Counted from the stretch's first letter, positions 9,164 to 16,913 are shown. The stretch: 64,000 nucleotides of DNA from Nonomuraea turkmeniaca (GCF_005889735.1 NZ_VCKY01000017.1:1-64000), one strand, 5' to 3'. Made by a program: numbers and translations. Notes: generated by a model not told the origin, from the letters alone.

Positions 9164-9209
9164 AGGTCTTCTCCGGCTCAGGTCTTCTCCGGCTCAGGTC
9201 TTCTCCGGC
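9164..9209. repeat. 16-bp tandem triplication at the monooxygenase 3' end
   Basis: Three direct copies of AGGTCTTCTCCGGC(TC), period 16 bp. The copy at 9196-9209 lies in the end of the FAD monooxygenase gene; the other two lie between it and the sigma-factor ribosome site. Each full copy repeats the monooxygenase stop codon in a different frame, so this looks like replication slippage that lengthened the intergenic spacer. Confidence 0.85.
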
Positions 9210-10363
9210 ACCGTCATGTCCAGCAGGGACGCCTGCGCCAGGTAGGCCCGCGTGGCGTCGGGGTCGCCGGCGATCGCCCGCAGCCCCGCCATGGCGGCGG
9301 CCAGCCTGGCGCTGTCGTGCTCGCGCACGCCCGCCAGCCGGGTCTCGCCGCGTGGCACCACCCGCTGCATCAGCACCGACCGCCGCCGCCAGGCCCACGC
9401 CTCCAGCGCCGCCGGCGGCGCGAAGCCGCCGAGCACCGCGGCGATCACCTGGCCGACCTCGGCCGCGTCGTGGATGCCCGCGTTCATGTTCAGGCCGCCG
9501 ACGGTGGACGTCAGGTGCGCGGCGTCGTCGACGAACATGACCCGCCCGCACCGGTACGACGTCAGCACGCCCCTCGACAGGCCGAACCGGTCCGCGCCCG
9601 TCACGTGGATCGGCTCGCTGGCCCCCGGCAGGGCCCGGCGGACGAGCAGCGACAGGTTCGCCGGCGACAGCGGCTCGTGCGAGTCGACAGGGATCTTGAA
9701 GATGATCCGCCAGTGGTCCGGCAGCGCGAGCAGCGTGCACGACTGCTGCACGTCCCGCACGTACGTCAGCGGCGCCATGCTCGGCAGCAGCCGGTCCAGC
9801 GGCGAGTCGGTGAACACCCGCAGCGCCTGCGTCGGGTACCCGGACCTGGGGAACGGCAGCCCGAGCGAGCCCCGCACCGTGCTGTGCGCGCCGTCGGCGG
9901 CGATCATGTACCGGGCCCGCGTCCAGGTGTGGCCGACGCGGACCCGGATCCCTGTGCCGCCTTCCGCCACGCCGTCCACGCGGGTGCCGAACCGTACGTC
10001 GACGCCGGGGTAGACCTTCAGTGCCGCCAGCAGCAGCGGCGTGAGCGCGGTCTGGTCGGCGTGGATCCTGAACGGATGCCTGGTCAGGCCGTCCAGCCGG
10101 TTCATGCCCATCTCGGCCAGCACGATCCCCGACCGGTCCCGCCACTGCACCCGGTCGACCACGCGGCCCTTGGCGACGAGCTGCGCGGCCACGCCCAGCT
10201 CGTCGAGCAGGTCCAGCGTGGCCGGATGGAACGTGCAGGCCCGTGGCTGCCGGATCGGCTCGCTCTCGCGTTCCAGGACGGTGACCGGGATCCCCGCCCT
10301 GGCGAGGGAGAGCGCCGCTGTCAGCCCTGCGGGACCCGCTCCCACCACGATGACGCCGTTCAT
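9194..10363 (-). CDS. FAD-dependent monooxygenase (PHBH-like aromatic hydroxylase family)
   Basis: 389 residues from ATG 10363, which overlaps the upstream stop codon (ATGA), indicating translational coupling. FAD-binding features are in order: the Rossmann motif VVGAGPAGLTAALSLARAG at residues 5-23 with ERE ending the second strand, the DG motif IAADGAHSTVRG at mid-protein, and FVDDAAHLTSTVGGLNMN, where the usual GD is VDD. Family role: hydroxylation of aromatic or polyketide substrates using NAD(P)H and oxygen. It sits between an Asp/Glu-racemase-like isomerase and a sigma-factor fusion, an unusual setting for this enzyme. The substrate is unknown. Confidence 0.9.
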   Translation of the reverse strand: MNGVIVVGAGPAGLTAALSLARAGIPVTVLERESEPIRQPRACTFHPATLDLLDELGVAAQLVAKGRVVDRVQWRDRSGIVLAEMGMNRLDGLTRHPFRIHADQTALTPLLLAALKVYPGVDVRFGTRVDGVAEGGTGIRVRVGHTWTRARYMIAADGAHSTVRGSLGLPFPRSGYPTQALRVFTDSPLDRLLPSMAPLTYVRDVQQSCTLLALPDHWRIIFKIPVDSHEPLSPANLSLLVRRALPGASEPIHVTGADRFGLSRGVLTSYRCGRVMFVDDAAHLTSTVGGLNMNAGIHDAAEVGQVIAAVLGGFAPPAALEAWAWRRRSVLMQRVVPRGETRLAGVREHDSARLAAAMAGLRAIAGDPDATRAYLAQASLLDMTVPEKT

Positions 10364-11112
10364 GCCGGGCGCCTCCCCTGCGCCGCCATGAAGCGGCGGT
10401 ACGGCACGCGGCCCAGCTTCACGTGCTGCCCGACGGCGTGGGACAGGGCCCACCAGGCCGTGCAGAGGTTGGAGGTGAGCAGCGTCCGGTCGTTGCCGGT
10501 GCTGAGCGGTCCGAGCACGGGCAGCGTGGCCATGCCGGTGCCGGTGAACAGCAGCACCGCGTCCCCCGGCACCTCGGCCAGCTCGACCTGGGTGATCAGC
10601 TCGGCCGGGGTGACCGCGTACGACGAGTAGCCGTCCTTGGCCCGTACCTGGACGACCTGGGTGACGTTCAGCCCTGAGGTCTTCCAGAACCGTTCGGCCA
10701 ACTCGGTCAGCCACGGCTGGTACGGAGACACCAGCACGATGTCGCCCACCCCGACGTGCTCCATCGCCTCGCGCGTGGCCAGCGTGGCCGAGGCGAACGG
10801 GACCCCGGCCACGGCGCTCAGCTCGGCGCACTGGTCGCGGTCCTCATCGGGGCCGAGCAGGTAGCGAGGCTCGCTGCAGGCCATGACCAGGGCGCTGAGC
10901 GGCAGGCCGTCGAACGCGGAGACCATGAGGGGCAGATCGTCGTTGTAGCCCTCCAGCCGTTCGGCCAGAGGCAGCGTGGGCCGTACGGGGAGGCGGGCGA
11001 CGTGCATGTCGGCCCGCGACCCGAGCAGGCGGGTCAGCTCTGGCTCCGCCGACGGGTTCGCGGGCGCGACGATCACGCCCACCCGGCCGCGGCTCACCGA
11101 ACCGGTGCGCAT
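10360..11112 (-). CDS. Maleate isomerase / arylmalonate decarboxylase-like protein (Asp/Glu racemase superfamily)
   Basis: 250 residues, the usual size. Both active-site cysteines expected in this superfamily are visible: Cys79 in LVMACSEPRY and Cys217 in LTSNLCTAWW. Motif GVIVAPANPSAEPE near the N-terminus resembles the carboxylate-binding loop of maleate isomerases and AMDases. Members isomerise maleate to fumarate, racemise or decarboxylate malonates; which applies here is unknown. ATG 11112 has a CTGGAGGA Shine-Dalgarno and lies 21 bp after the small-protein stop. The 3' end overlaps the monooxygenase start by four bases. Together the two enzymes suggest processing of an aromatic or dicarboxylate compound. 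Confidence 0.87.
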   Translation of the reverse strand: MRTGSVSRGRVGVIVAPANPSAEPELTRLLGSRADMHVARLPVRPTLPLAERLEGYNDDLPLMVSAFDGLPLSALVMACSEPRYLLGPDEDRDQCAELSAVAGVPFASATLATREAMEHVGVGDIVLVSPYQPWLTELAERFWKTSGLNVTQVVQVRAKDGYSSYAVTPAELITQVELAEVPGDAVLLFTGTGMATLPVLGPLSTGNDRTLLTSNLCTAWWALSHAVGQHVKLGRVPYRRFMAAQGRRPA

Positions 11113-11133
11113 GGGGTGTCCTCCAGAGGGGGG

Positions 11134-11325
11134 TCAGGAGGCGCGGTGCCGCAGCGCCTGGTCGATCTCGGTGATGGCCTGCACGGACACCTGGCGGATA
11201 CGGCGCAGCCGATGCACGGTGCGCGCTGATGTCGACTCGTCCCGGTCCTGCGGCGGCATGCCGGACCTGGCGCCGCGCGTGGGGACTTCGTGGGGTTGTG
11301 ACCTGCGCATCTCGTCGGCGAGCAT
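11134..11325 (-). CDS. Small basic protein of about 63 residues in the isomerase/monooxygenase operon
   Basis: 63 residues with a CAGGAG ribosome site six bases before ATG 11325, 12 bp after the stop of the membrane protein and 21 bp before the next gene, so its position supports it as a true operon member. It is hydrophilic, rich in Arg, Gln and Ser, with a predicted C-terminal amphipathic helix (RLRRIRQVSVQAITEIDQAL). There is no signal peptide, no cysteine and no recognisable family. It is not a DUF397 protein, although those often accompany DUF5753 regulators such as the one at 12951. It could be a peptide substrate, an antitoxin-like partner or a small regulator. Confidence 0.6.
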   Translation of the reverse strand: MLADEMRRSQPHEVPTRGARSGMPPQDRDESTSARTVHRLRRIRQVSVQAITEIDQALRHRAS

Positions 11326-11337
11326 GATCGCTCCTGT

Positions 11338-12012
11338 CTATCGCGGGTTGACGACTCGAGAGTCGCTTGCGGCGAAGCGGGCCGGCTGCTCCACGGCCGC
11401 GCTCCGAACGTTGTCGGATCGTTCGCGCAGTCCGGCGAGGAGCCGGCCGGGAACGGCCGGCTCCTCTTCCGCCGCGCATTGAGATCGAAGGCCGGTCTCA
11501 CGGCCCGACGCCTCGGCGACCCGCACCAGCGCCGCGGCGGCGAGCAAAACGGCGGCCGGGAAGGCCACCAGCAAGGAGGCGTGCACAGGCGCCGGCTCCC
11601 GCAGGAACCGGCCGATCAGCACCGTGGCGCCCGTCACGCCGATCGCCCCACCGAGCACCACCCCAGTGCTGATGGCTCCGATCGCGGAGGCGGGCCGAGC
11701 CGGCCCGCCTCCGCCCAGGGCATAAAGCCAGCCCCAGGCGCTACCCCTCGGTTTGGCCAGCACGCCAGCCGCTACCGCGCTGGCCAACAGCACCGCGCCG
11801 ACTAGGTCGGGCACGTGCCGCACGGTGCCGGAGGGGCGGGGAAGCGCCGGGGCCAGCGCCAAGGGCGCCGCCACCAGTCCCGCGCAGGGGACGAGCAGGC
11901 CGCGTCGACCGCAGTCGGCCGGCGGCGGCGCGTACATCATCGCGGCACCCGGAAGGGGACCCGACGGCCGTGCCGCCGGGACCGGGTGGTCGCGAAGGAG
12001 GGCCGGCGTCAT
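11338..12012 (-). CDS. Four-helix membrane protein of unknown function
   Basis: 224 residues from ATG 12012, which overlaps the preceding stop (ATGA). The N-terminal 35 residues are polar and proline-rich. Four hydrophobic segments follow at roughly residues 38-58, 70-90, 108-130 and 140-162 (for example VGAVLLASAVAAGVLA and ASLLVAFPAAVLLAAAALV), then a charged C-terminal tail of about 55 residues. No known motif was recognised. As second gene of the operon, between an unknown soluble protein and the small protein, it could export or sense whatever the enzymes act on; this is only positional inference. Confidence 0.75.
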   Translation of the reverse strand: MTPALLRDHPVPAARPSGPLPGAAMMYAPPPADCGRRGLLVPCAGLVAAPLALAPALPRPSGTVRHVPDLVGAVLLASAVAAGVLAKPRGSAWGWLYALGGGGPARPASAIGAISTGVVLGGAIGVTGATVLIGRFLREPAPVHASLLVAFPAAVLLAAAALVRVAEASGRETGLRSQCAAEEEPAVPGRLLAGLRERSDNVRSAAVEQPARFAASDSRVVNPR

Positions 12013-12731
12013 AGCGCCGATCCCGCGCTCATGGCCACGTTGGGCACGCTGACGCACACCATGCGCTCCGTCAGTCCCGCTCCTGGTCCGGTCGCACGGG
12101 ACCTGGCCGGCATCGCACCACCGGCCACCGTGCGCGCGACCTTCGAGGCGAGCGCGAGATGTTCGCCGCAGCGGCGGGCCACCTTGGCCTCCAGGCCGGC
12201 CACCTGGGCCAGCCTGAGCCTCAGCGGTTCCAGTGACGACCGGCGTTCGAGGCCGTCGAGGTCGGCCAGCCGGGCAGGCCAGCTCAACGCGTCGCCGCAA
12301 CGGGATTCCACCTCGGCCGGGAGCTCCTCTACCGGGAAGCCCGTGTGCCGCAGCCGGGTGGCGATCATGACGGCCATGAACGCCGTCTTGTCGAAGTGGG
12401 ACAGCCGTCCCGCGAGGGCCGCGCTCAGCATCCTGGCGCGGTGGGTCAGGCACACCGAACTCCACCCGAGCAACAGCAGCCGATCCGGGCCCGTCTCCGT
12501 GTGCCAGCCGGCCAGCCGCAGCTCGCGGGCCATCCGGTGGTAGAAGCGCCAACGGTGACGGGGGCTCTCCAGCCAGACCTGGACTCCGCCGAGTGGCAGG
12601 CTCGCGACGCGCACGTCCGGCCCGATCAGCGGACCGGCCACGCGTGCGCAGATCCGCTGGACCACCTGCTCCTGCCCGAGGGGGACCGGATCGCTGAGGA
12701 ACCAGGATCCACCCGAGTGATCCATGGTCAT
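12009..12731 (-). CDS. Hypothetical soluble protein, first gene of the divergent operon
   Basis: 240 residues. ATG 12731 is placed by a GAGGAGGT Shine-Dalgarno eight bases upstream. Composition is mixed alpha/beta with no membrane span and no signal peptide. Visible features are a Trp/His/Arg-rich stretch near residues 53-65 (WLESPRHRWRFYHRMA), a KTAF/AVMIATRLRH helix, and a long Arg/Leu-rich C-terminal helix pair. I do not recognise a family. The stop overlaps the start of the membrane protein gene, so the two are coupled. It is divergent from the double-HTH regulator at 12951, whose binding would be expected to control it. Confidence 0.72.
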   Translation of the reverse strand: MTMDHSGGSWFLSDPVPLGQEQVVQRICARVAGPLIGPDVRVASLPLGGVQVWLESPRHRWRFYHRMARELRLAGWHTETGPDRLLLLGWSSVCLTHRARMLSAALAGRLSHFDKTAFMAVMIATRLRHTGFPVEELPAEVESRCGDALSWPARLADLDGLERRSSLEPLRLRLAQVAGLEAKVARRCGEHLALASKVARTVAGGAMPARSRATGPGAGLTERMVCVSVPNVAMSAGSAL

Positions 12732-12830
12732 GTCCGGCCACCTCCTCGACGGGAACTCTCCAGAACCGTCTTGCTGTTAAGCCTCAGTTACCACACGCTC
12801 CGATAGTCCGCTTCCTCCAGGGGCTATGTC

Positions 12831-12890
12831 AACTGACAGTTTCCGCATAAGTTGATACCTGCCCGCGTGGCAGAGCTTGCCCGCATGGCA
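12831..12890. promoter_or_regulatory. Divergent regulatory region with palindrome and direct repeats
   Basis: The 219-bp gap between the operon start (12731) and the regulator start (12951) holds an 11-bp palindrome, AACTGACAGTT, at 12831-12841. It also holds two near-identical copies of TGCCCGC(G/A)TGGCA at 12860-12872 and 12878-12890, 18 bp apart centre to centre, each itself an imperfect palindrome (TGCC...GGCA). Spacing of about two helical turns suits cooperative binding by a dimeric HTH protein, presumably the adjacent regulator. This is inference from sequence symmetry. Confidence 0.5.
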
Positions 12891-12950
12891 GGGGACAGTG
12901 GGGCTCGCGTCCCTTACGCTGGAAAAGTTCCGGGCAGTAGGAGGTGTGCC

Positions 12951-14207
12951 GTGGCGAACTTCGCCGAGCGCCTCGATCTCGCGCTGACCAAGCGCGGCTT
13001 CACCGGCGCGCAGGTCGCCTCCGCCCTGACGGAGGCAGGCATCCCCATCACCCGTGCCTACGTCAGCCAGTTGCGCACCGGCAAGCAGACCAACCCGACG
13101 CTCCAGGTGTTGCGGGCGCTGGCCTCCTGCCTGCAGGTGAGCGTCGGCTGGCTGGTCGGCGACGACCACCTGGAGTCGGGCGCCGTGGAGGACCTGCAAC
13201 TGCGGGCGGCGACCATCGGGCTGTCCGCCTCCGGGTTGTCGGAGAGCTCCCTGGCTGTCCTGCGCGGCGTGGTCGAGCTCGCCCGCAAGGCCGAGGGCCT
13301 GCCCGACGAGCCCGAGCCCACCTCTGACATCCCCGACGCCGCCGCGCCGCTGAGCGGGCCGCAGCGCCGGGCCCTGGGCCGCCGGCTGCACAGCCTGCGC
13401 CTGGCCGCGCAACTGACGGAGGAGCAGGTCGAGACCGCGATCGGCAAGGGCGCGGCGGCGATCCCCGCCATTGAGGAAGGCCGCATCGCCCCAGCTCCGA
13501 TCACCGTGGAGCGCCTGCTCACCGTCTACGGCATCGCCTCGCCGCCCATCCGCGAATACGTGTTGTCGCTCGCCCGCGGCGAGCGCCAGGCCGCCTGGTA
13601 CGACGCGCAGTCGATCCCGGTCTGGCTGGCCACCACCTACGCGCTGGAACAGCGCGCCACGCTCATCCGCACCTTCCACACCCAGTTCGTCCCGCCGCTG
13701 CTGCAGACCGAGGACTACGCCAGGGCCGCGATCACCGCGGCCGGGCCCGCCACCCTGGGCCAGCTGACGGTCGAGGAGGCGCTGGCCCTGGTGCTGGCCC
13801 GGCAGGAGGCCGTGGCCAGGGACACCGGGATCGTGGTGTGGGCGGTGATCGACGAGAGCGTGCTGATGCGCTCGATCGTCGGCGGGCACGTGCAGCTACG
13901 CCAGCTGGAGACGCTGCTGCAGCACGCCAAGCGGCCCAACGTATCCCTGCATGTGGTGCCGATGGAGGACCCCGCGTACGTGCCGCGCACCGGTCCGTTC
14001 ACGCTCTGGCGCTTCGCCGAGGCGTTCGAACCCGACATCGCGTGCCGGCACGGCATCGAGGGCGACGAGCTGATCACCGAGACCGGCGCGGTGGAGGCGT
14101 ACCACCAGGCGTTCACGAAGTTGTCGGTGACGACGACCACCCGCGAGGAGACCATCGAGGTGTTGAATTATCACCGCGAAAGGCTCTCGCGTTCGCTCGG
14201 AAAGTGA
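12951..14207 (+). CDS. EspR-like N-terminal HTH fused to an XRE-type HTH and DUF5753 domain regulator
   Basis: 418 residues from GTG 12951, chosen for the TAGGAGGT ribosome site. Residues 1-75 resemble mycobacterial EspR-type helix-turn-helix proteins (FAERLDLALTKRG, then AYVSQLRTGKQTNPT and an aliphatic tail reaching WLVGDD). After a linker, a second HTH (about 140-205, RRLHSLRLAAQLTEEQVE) precedes a DUF5753 domain with its usual features: TFHTQFVPPLLQTEDYARAA, ARQEAV, WAVIDESVLMR, VVPM and GPFTLWRF. DUF5753 regulators normally have only one HTH. They are common in actinomycete development and secondary metabolism. Downstream is a DUF574 methyltransferase, a frequent companion. Confidence 0.88.
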   Translation: MANFAERLDLALTKRGFTGAQVASALTEAGIPITRAYVSQLRTGKQTNPTLQVLRALASCLQVSVGWLVGDDHLESGAVEDLQLRAATIGLSASGLSESSLAVLRGVVELARKAEGLPDEPEPTSDIPDAAAPLSGPQRRALGRRLHSLRLAAQLTEEQVETAIGKGAAAIPAIEEGRIAPAPITVERLLTVYGIASPPIREYVLSLARGERQAAWYDAQSIPVWLATTYALEQRATLIRTFHTQFVPPLLQTEDYARAAITAAGPATLGQLTVEEALALVLARQEAVARDTGIVVWAVIDESVLMRSIVGGHVQLRQLETLLQHAKRPNVSLHVVPMEDPAYVPRTGPFTLWRFAEAFEPDIACRHGIEGDELITETGAVEAYHQAFTKLSVTTTTREETIEVLNYHRERLSRSLGK

Positions 14208-14390
14208 TCTCTTTCCCTGGTAAATGATCGTTACGCGCGCGCTTCGGTTATCCACACATACCCAAAACTAATGGCATTTCGTGTTGTGTTCTCGCGAGTA
14301 GCGAGGATCATATGGTCTGGGTCATCGAGTGGGGTCCGCAAGGATCAGCTTTTCCCGAGATAGTGGGCGAGGGGAAAGGGGCAACACTCA

Positions 14391-15236
14391 ATGCGTCAGC
14401 GTGCCATCCGAAACCTGGCGAAGCTGGAGATGACCCAAGCAAGTGTCACCCGGATTCTCGACGCCGCGGCGGGTGGGAAGAACAACTTCGTAGCGGACAG
14501 AGACGTGTTGCGCCGCTACGACGTGGCCGCCCCCGTCACGACGACGGCCGCGCGGGCCGTGCTCCAATATCTGTGCCGCGTGGTGCGTCATCTGGCGACC
14601 AGGGGTGTGGACCAGTTCGTGATCGTCGGCAGCGGCGTCCCCAGTGGCCTGCCCGCGGGCAGGCAGCTGCATGACGTGGCCCGTGACGCCCTGGGCGCCT
14701 CCGTGCCCCGGGTGGTCCCCCGAGTCGTATACGTGGAGAGCGACCCCATGGTGCTGGCCGGGGCGCGGGCGACCATCGAGCCCGTCACCGACCTCGTACG
14801 CGTTGTAGAGGGCGACGTGCGCGAGATCGACGACATTCTCGATGACAGGGTCGTCCAGACATTCCTGGAGTGGGACCGGCCCGTGGCGGTGCTGCTGCTG
14901 TCGGCCCATAGCCTGAACGACGAGGAATACTTCCATTACGTGATCAAGCGGATCAGGCAGGCGGTGCCGGAAGGCAGTTACCTGTCATTGCTGCAGACCA
15001 CGTTCGACGCGATTCCCCCGGAGTTGTTGCCGGCCATTCACGATCTGCTGGCGATGACACTCCCTGGGCACGCTATTCGCACCCGGGAGGAGGTTGAGGC
15101 GTTGCTCGAGGGTCTGGTGCTGGTGGATCCGGGATTGGTGTGGGTCCCGGAATGGCGGCCGAACGGCCACGACACCTCATGCCTTGATCAGCCGAGCGCG
15201 TCGGGGAATTACGGCGCCGTGGCCTGTATTCCGTGA
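14391..15236 (+). CDS. SAM-dependent methyltransferase, DUF574 / PF04672 family
   Basis: 281 residues. Features of this actinomycete-specific family: conserved N-terminal helix (NLAKLEMTQASVTRILDAAAGGKNN), the Y-D-x-A start of the fold, GVDQFVIVGSGVPSG as the SAM-binding strand-loop, VVYVESDPMVLAGARA as the acidic strand-2 motif, EGDVREIDDIL and the AVLLLSAHSL region. The substrate of the family is not known. A purine-rich stretch (GGGGAAAGGGG) lies about 15 bases before ATG 14391. It follows the DUF5753 regulator by 183 bp; the family is often found beside such regulators, here without the usual DUF397 small protein. Confidence 0.9.
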   Translation: MRQRAIRNLAKLEMTQASVTRILDAAAGGKNNFVADRDVLRRYDVAAPVTTTAARAVLQYLCRVVRHLATRGVDQFVIVGSGVPSGLPAGRQLHDVARDALGASVPRVVPRVVYVESDPMVLAGARATIEPVTDLVRVVEGDVREIDDILDDRVVQTFLEWDRPVAVLLLSAHSLNDEEYFHYVIKRIRQAVPEGSYLSLLQTTFDAIPPELLPAIHDLLAMTLPGHAIRTREEVEALLEGLVLVDPGLVWVPEWRPNGHDTSCLDQPSASGNYGAVACIP

Positions 15237-15244
15237 GGGGAAAA

Positions 15245-15271
15245 GGGTTCGGCCGGTCGCCGGCCGGACCC
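15245..15271. terminator. Bidirectional terminator between convergent genes
   Basis: A 12-bp stem (GGGTTCGGCCGG with CCGGCCGGACCC, one G-T pair) around a TCG loop. It lies nine bases after the methyltransferase stop and directly abuts the stop of the converging DUF4253 gene. Confidence 0.87.
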
Positions 15272-16090
15272 TCAGTCCCACCAGAACGACCAGGTGTGCC
15301 CGCCGATGATCTGCTCGGCGTACCTTTGCAGGTCGCCGGGTCCCTGGACGACGTTGTCCGGGCAGAACGTCCAGTGCTCGGCCGCCACGTGCGACGCGTG
15401 CTCGAGGTCGACCGGCGGCGCGGCCACGCTCAGCTCCAGCGTGTTGAACCCGACGCTCACCACCCGCGCCCCGAACCGGTCCTCCCAGCTGCGCACCACG
15501 GCCGCCAGCGGCACCATCCACTCGTTGTGGTGCAGCGCGCCCTGCCAGCCCATGACCGCCAGCGCGTCGGAGCCCCTGGCGGCTGCGACCAGGCCGAGCG
15601 GCATGCCCTTGGCCACCAGCTCGCCCGCGTACCAGTCGGCGACCGCCTCGGGGTCGGCCTTCAGCACGCCGGGCGGCGCGGGGCCCGGGCAGATCGCCCC
15701 GTACGGTTCCAGCTCGTCGAGCGCGTCGTGGGGCATCTGCGACACCCACTCCTGCCACACCTCGGTCATGAAACCCTCGGCGGTGAAGTGGTCGATCTGG
15801 CGGGGATCGTCCGGCACGACCTGCCCGAGCCCCCACGGCTGCGCGGACTCGTCCAGCAGCAGCGGCCACAACCCGCTGTGCGGGTGACACTCGCGCAGGC
15901 GTGCCCAGTCCTCGCCGCCCGCCGGCTCCGCGCTCATCCAGAACGCCGGCCGGGCCGCCTCGCCCTGCCGCGTGTACCCGGGATCGGGCCAGACCACGTC
16001 GCCCGCGGGCAAGGGGGCGGGCAGCACGCGGCCCCTGCCGCCGTCGGGGAACAGCTGGCACAGCTCACGTGGCAGCCGCTGATCGTTCAT
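15272..16090 (-). CDS. DUF4253 domain-containing protein
   Basis: 272 residues, cytoplasmic with no signal or membrane segment. The C-terminal half has the DUF4253 pattern: VPLAAVVRSWEDRFGARVVSVGFNTLELSVA, then HVAAEHWTFCPDNV and the terminal aromatic WSFWWD. The family is common in actinobacteria and bacilli; no biochemical role is established and none can be inferred from neighbours, which are a converging methyltransferase and a divergent HAD hydrolase. ATG 16090 is the only good start, with 111 bp to the divergent HAD gene holding both promoters. Confidence 0.85.
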   Translation of the reverse strand: MNDQRLPRELCQLFPDGGRGRVLPAPLPAGDVVWPDPGYTRQGEAARPAFWMSAEPAGGEDWARLRECHPHSGLWPLLLDESAQPWGLGQVVPDDPRQIDHFTAEGFMTEVWQEWVSQMPHDALDELEPYGAICPGPAPPGVLKADPEAVADWYAGELVAKGMPLGLVAAARGSDALAVMGWQGALHHNEWMVPLAAVVRSWEDRFGARVVSVGFNTLELSVAAPPVDLEHASHVAAEHWTFCPDNVVQGPGDLQRYAEQIIGGHTWSFWWD

Positions 16091-16201
16091 GCCCTACCGT
16101 TCCGCTACCGAATCCTGTCTCGGAGATGGTAGTGCGGCAGATCGCCCCGGCACCGTCACCGGTACGCGAAAAGCTCAGTGCTGCGAGAATCTTGGGCTGT
16201 G

Positions 16202-16777
16202 ATGCCCTTTGCCGCGGTTCTGACCGACCTTGATGGCGTGTTGCGCCACTTCGACCACGCCGCCCAGACCGACATCGAGGTCCGCTACGGCCTGCCCCTC
16301 ATGAAGACCGCCTTCGACCCGGAGCTGATGTTGCCGCCCACGCTCGGACAGGTCACCGAGGCGCAGTGGCTGGAGTCGATCATCGCCGCACTCGGCGGGG
16401 ACGATCGGGCGCGGCAGGCCGTCACCGAGTTCGCGGGGATCGGGTTCTGGGTGGACGAGCAGGTCAAGCAGTTGCTGGCCCGGGCGCAGCAGCACGTTCC
16501 GGTGATCATCGTGACCAACGCGATGGACACGGTGGAGGAGCACCTCGACCGGCTGGGGCTCACGTACTTCGCCGACGACCTGGTCAGCAGCGCCAGGGTC
16601 GGCGTGGCCAAGCCGGACCGGCGGATTTACGAGATCGCCGCCGAACGCGCCGGGGTCGCGCCCGAGCGCTGCCTGTTCGTCGACGACCGGCTCCCGAACG
16701 TGGAGGCGGCCAGGGCGCTCGGCATGACCGGCATCCACTACCGGACGGTTCAGGACCTGGCGGCGGTGCTGGGCTGA
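16202..16777 (+). CDS. HAD-superfamily hydrolase
   Basis: 191 residues from ATG 16202; a GTG immediately before it (16199) is an equally possible start. All four HAD motifs are seen: LTDLDGVL near the N-terminus with the nucleophilic Asp, IIVTNA (motif II), AKPDRRIYE with the motif III Lys, and FVDDRLPNVEAA with the metal-binding acids. The small helical cap between motifs I and II indicates a C1-type phosphatase or phosphoglucomutase-like enzyme acting on small phosphorylated metabolites. The substrate is unknown. Monocistronic, ending at a strong hairpin at 16796. Confidence 0.92.
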   Translation: MPFAAVLTDLDGVLRHFDHAAQTDIEVRYGLPLMKTAFDPELMLPPTLGQVTEAQWLESIIAALGGDDRARQAVTEFAGIGFWVDEQVKQLLARAQQHVPVIIVTNAMDTVEEHLDRLGLTYFADDLVSSARVGVAKPDRRIYEIAAERAGVAPERCLFVDDRLPNVEAARALGMTGIHYRTVQDLAAVLG

Positions 16778-16795
16778 CGCGATGCGCAGGTGGTT

Positions 16796-16831
16796 GTTTC
16801 CGGCGCGGCTCGCGCCAACCGCGCCGGAAAC
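16796..16831. terminator. Perfect 13-bp hairpin terminator
   Basis: GTTTCCGGCGCGG and CCGCGCCGGAAAC form a perfect 13-bp stem with a 10-nt loop, 18 bases after the HAD gene stop. It most likely ends the HAD transcript. Confidence 0.88.
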
Positions 16832-16841
16832 GTCAGGTCGA

Positions 16842-16899
16842 CCGCCGCCCCCGGCCTGCTGTCGGCGAGCTGCGCTCCTCGCCAGGCTGGGGGCGGCGG
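16842..16899. terminator. Second long hairpin, likely terminator for the converging gene
   Basis: A 17-bp inverted repeat with one mismatch (CCGCCGCCCCCGGCCTG against CAGGCTGGGGGCGGCGG) enclosing a smaller GGCGAG/CTCGCC stem. It lies 15 bases past the stop of the minus-strand beta-propeller gene and in tandem with the 16796 hairpin, so each converging gene seems to have its own terminator. Confidence 0.75.
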
Positions 16900-16913
16900 C
16901 GCGAGAGCGCCGG

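Noticed and set aside
9147..10145. An N-terminal extension of the sigma-factor frame up to 10145
   Set aside because: It overlaps the FAD monooxygenase out of frame, is Arg/Ala-rich, and lacks a ribosome site; ATG 9146 has a strong one.
14312..14674. A 120-residue frame before the DUF574 methyltransferase
   Set aside because: Overlaps the real methyltransferase out of frame, Arg/Gly/Ser-rich, no similarity to DUF397 or any other family.
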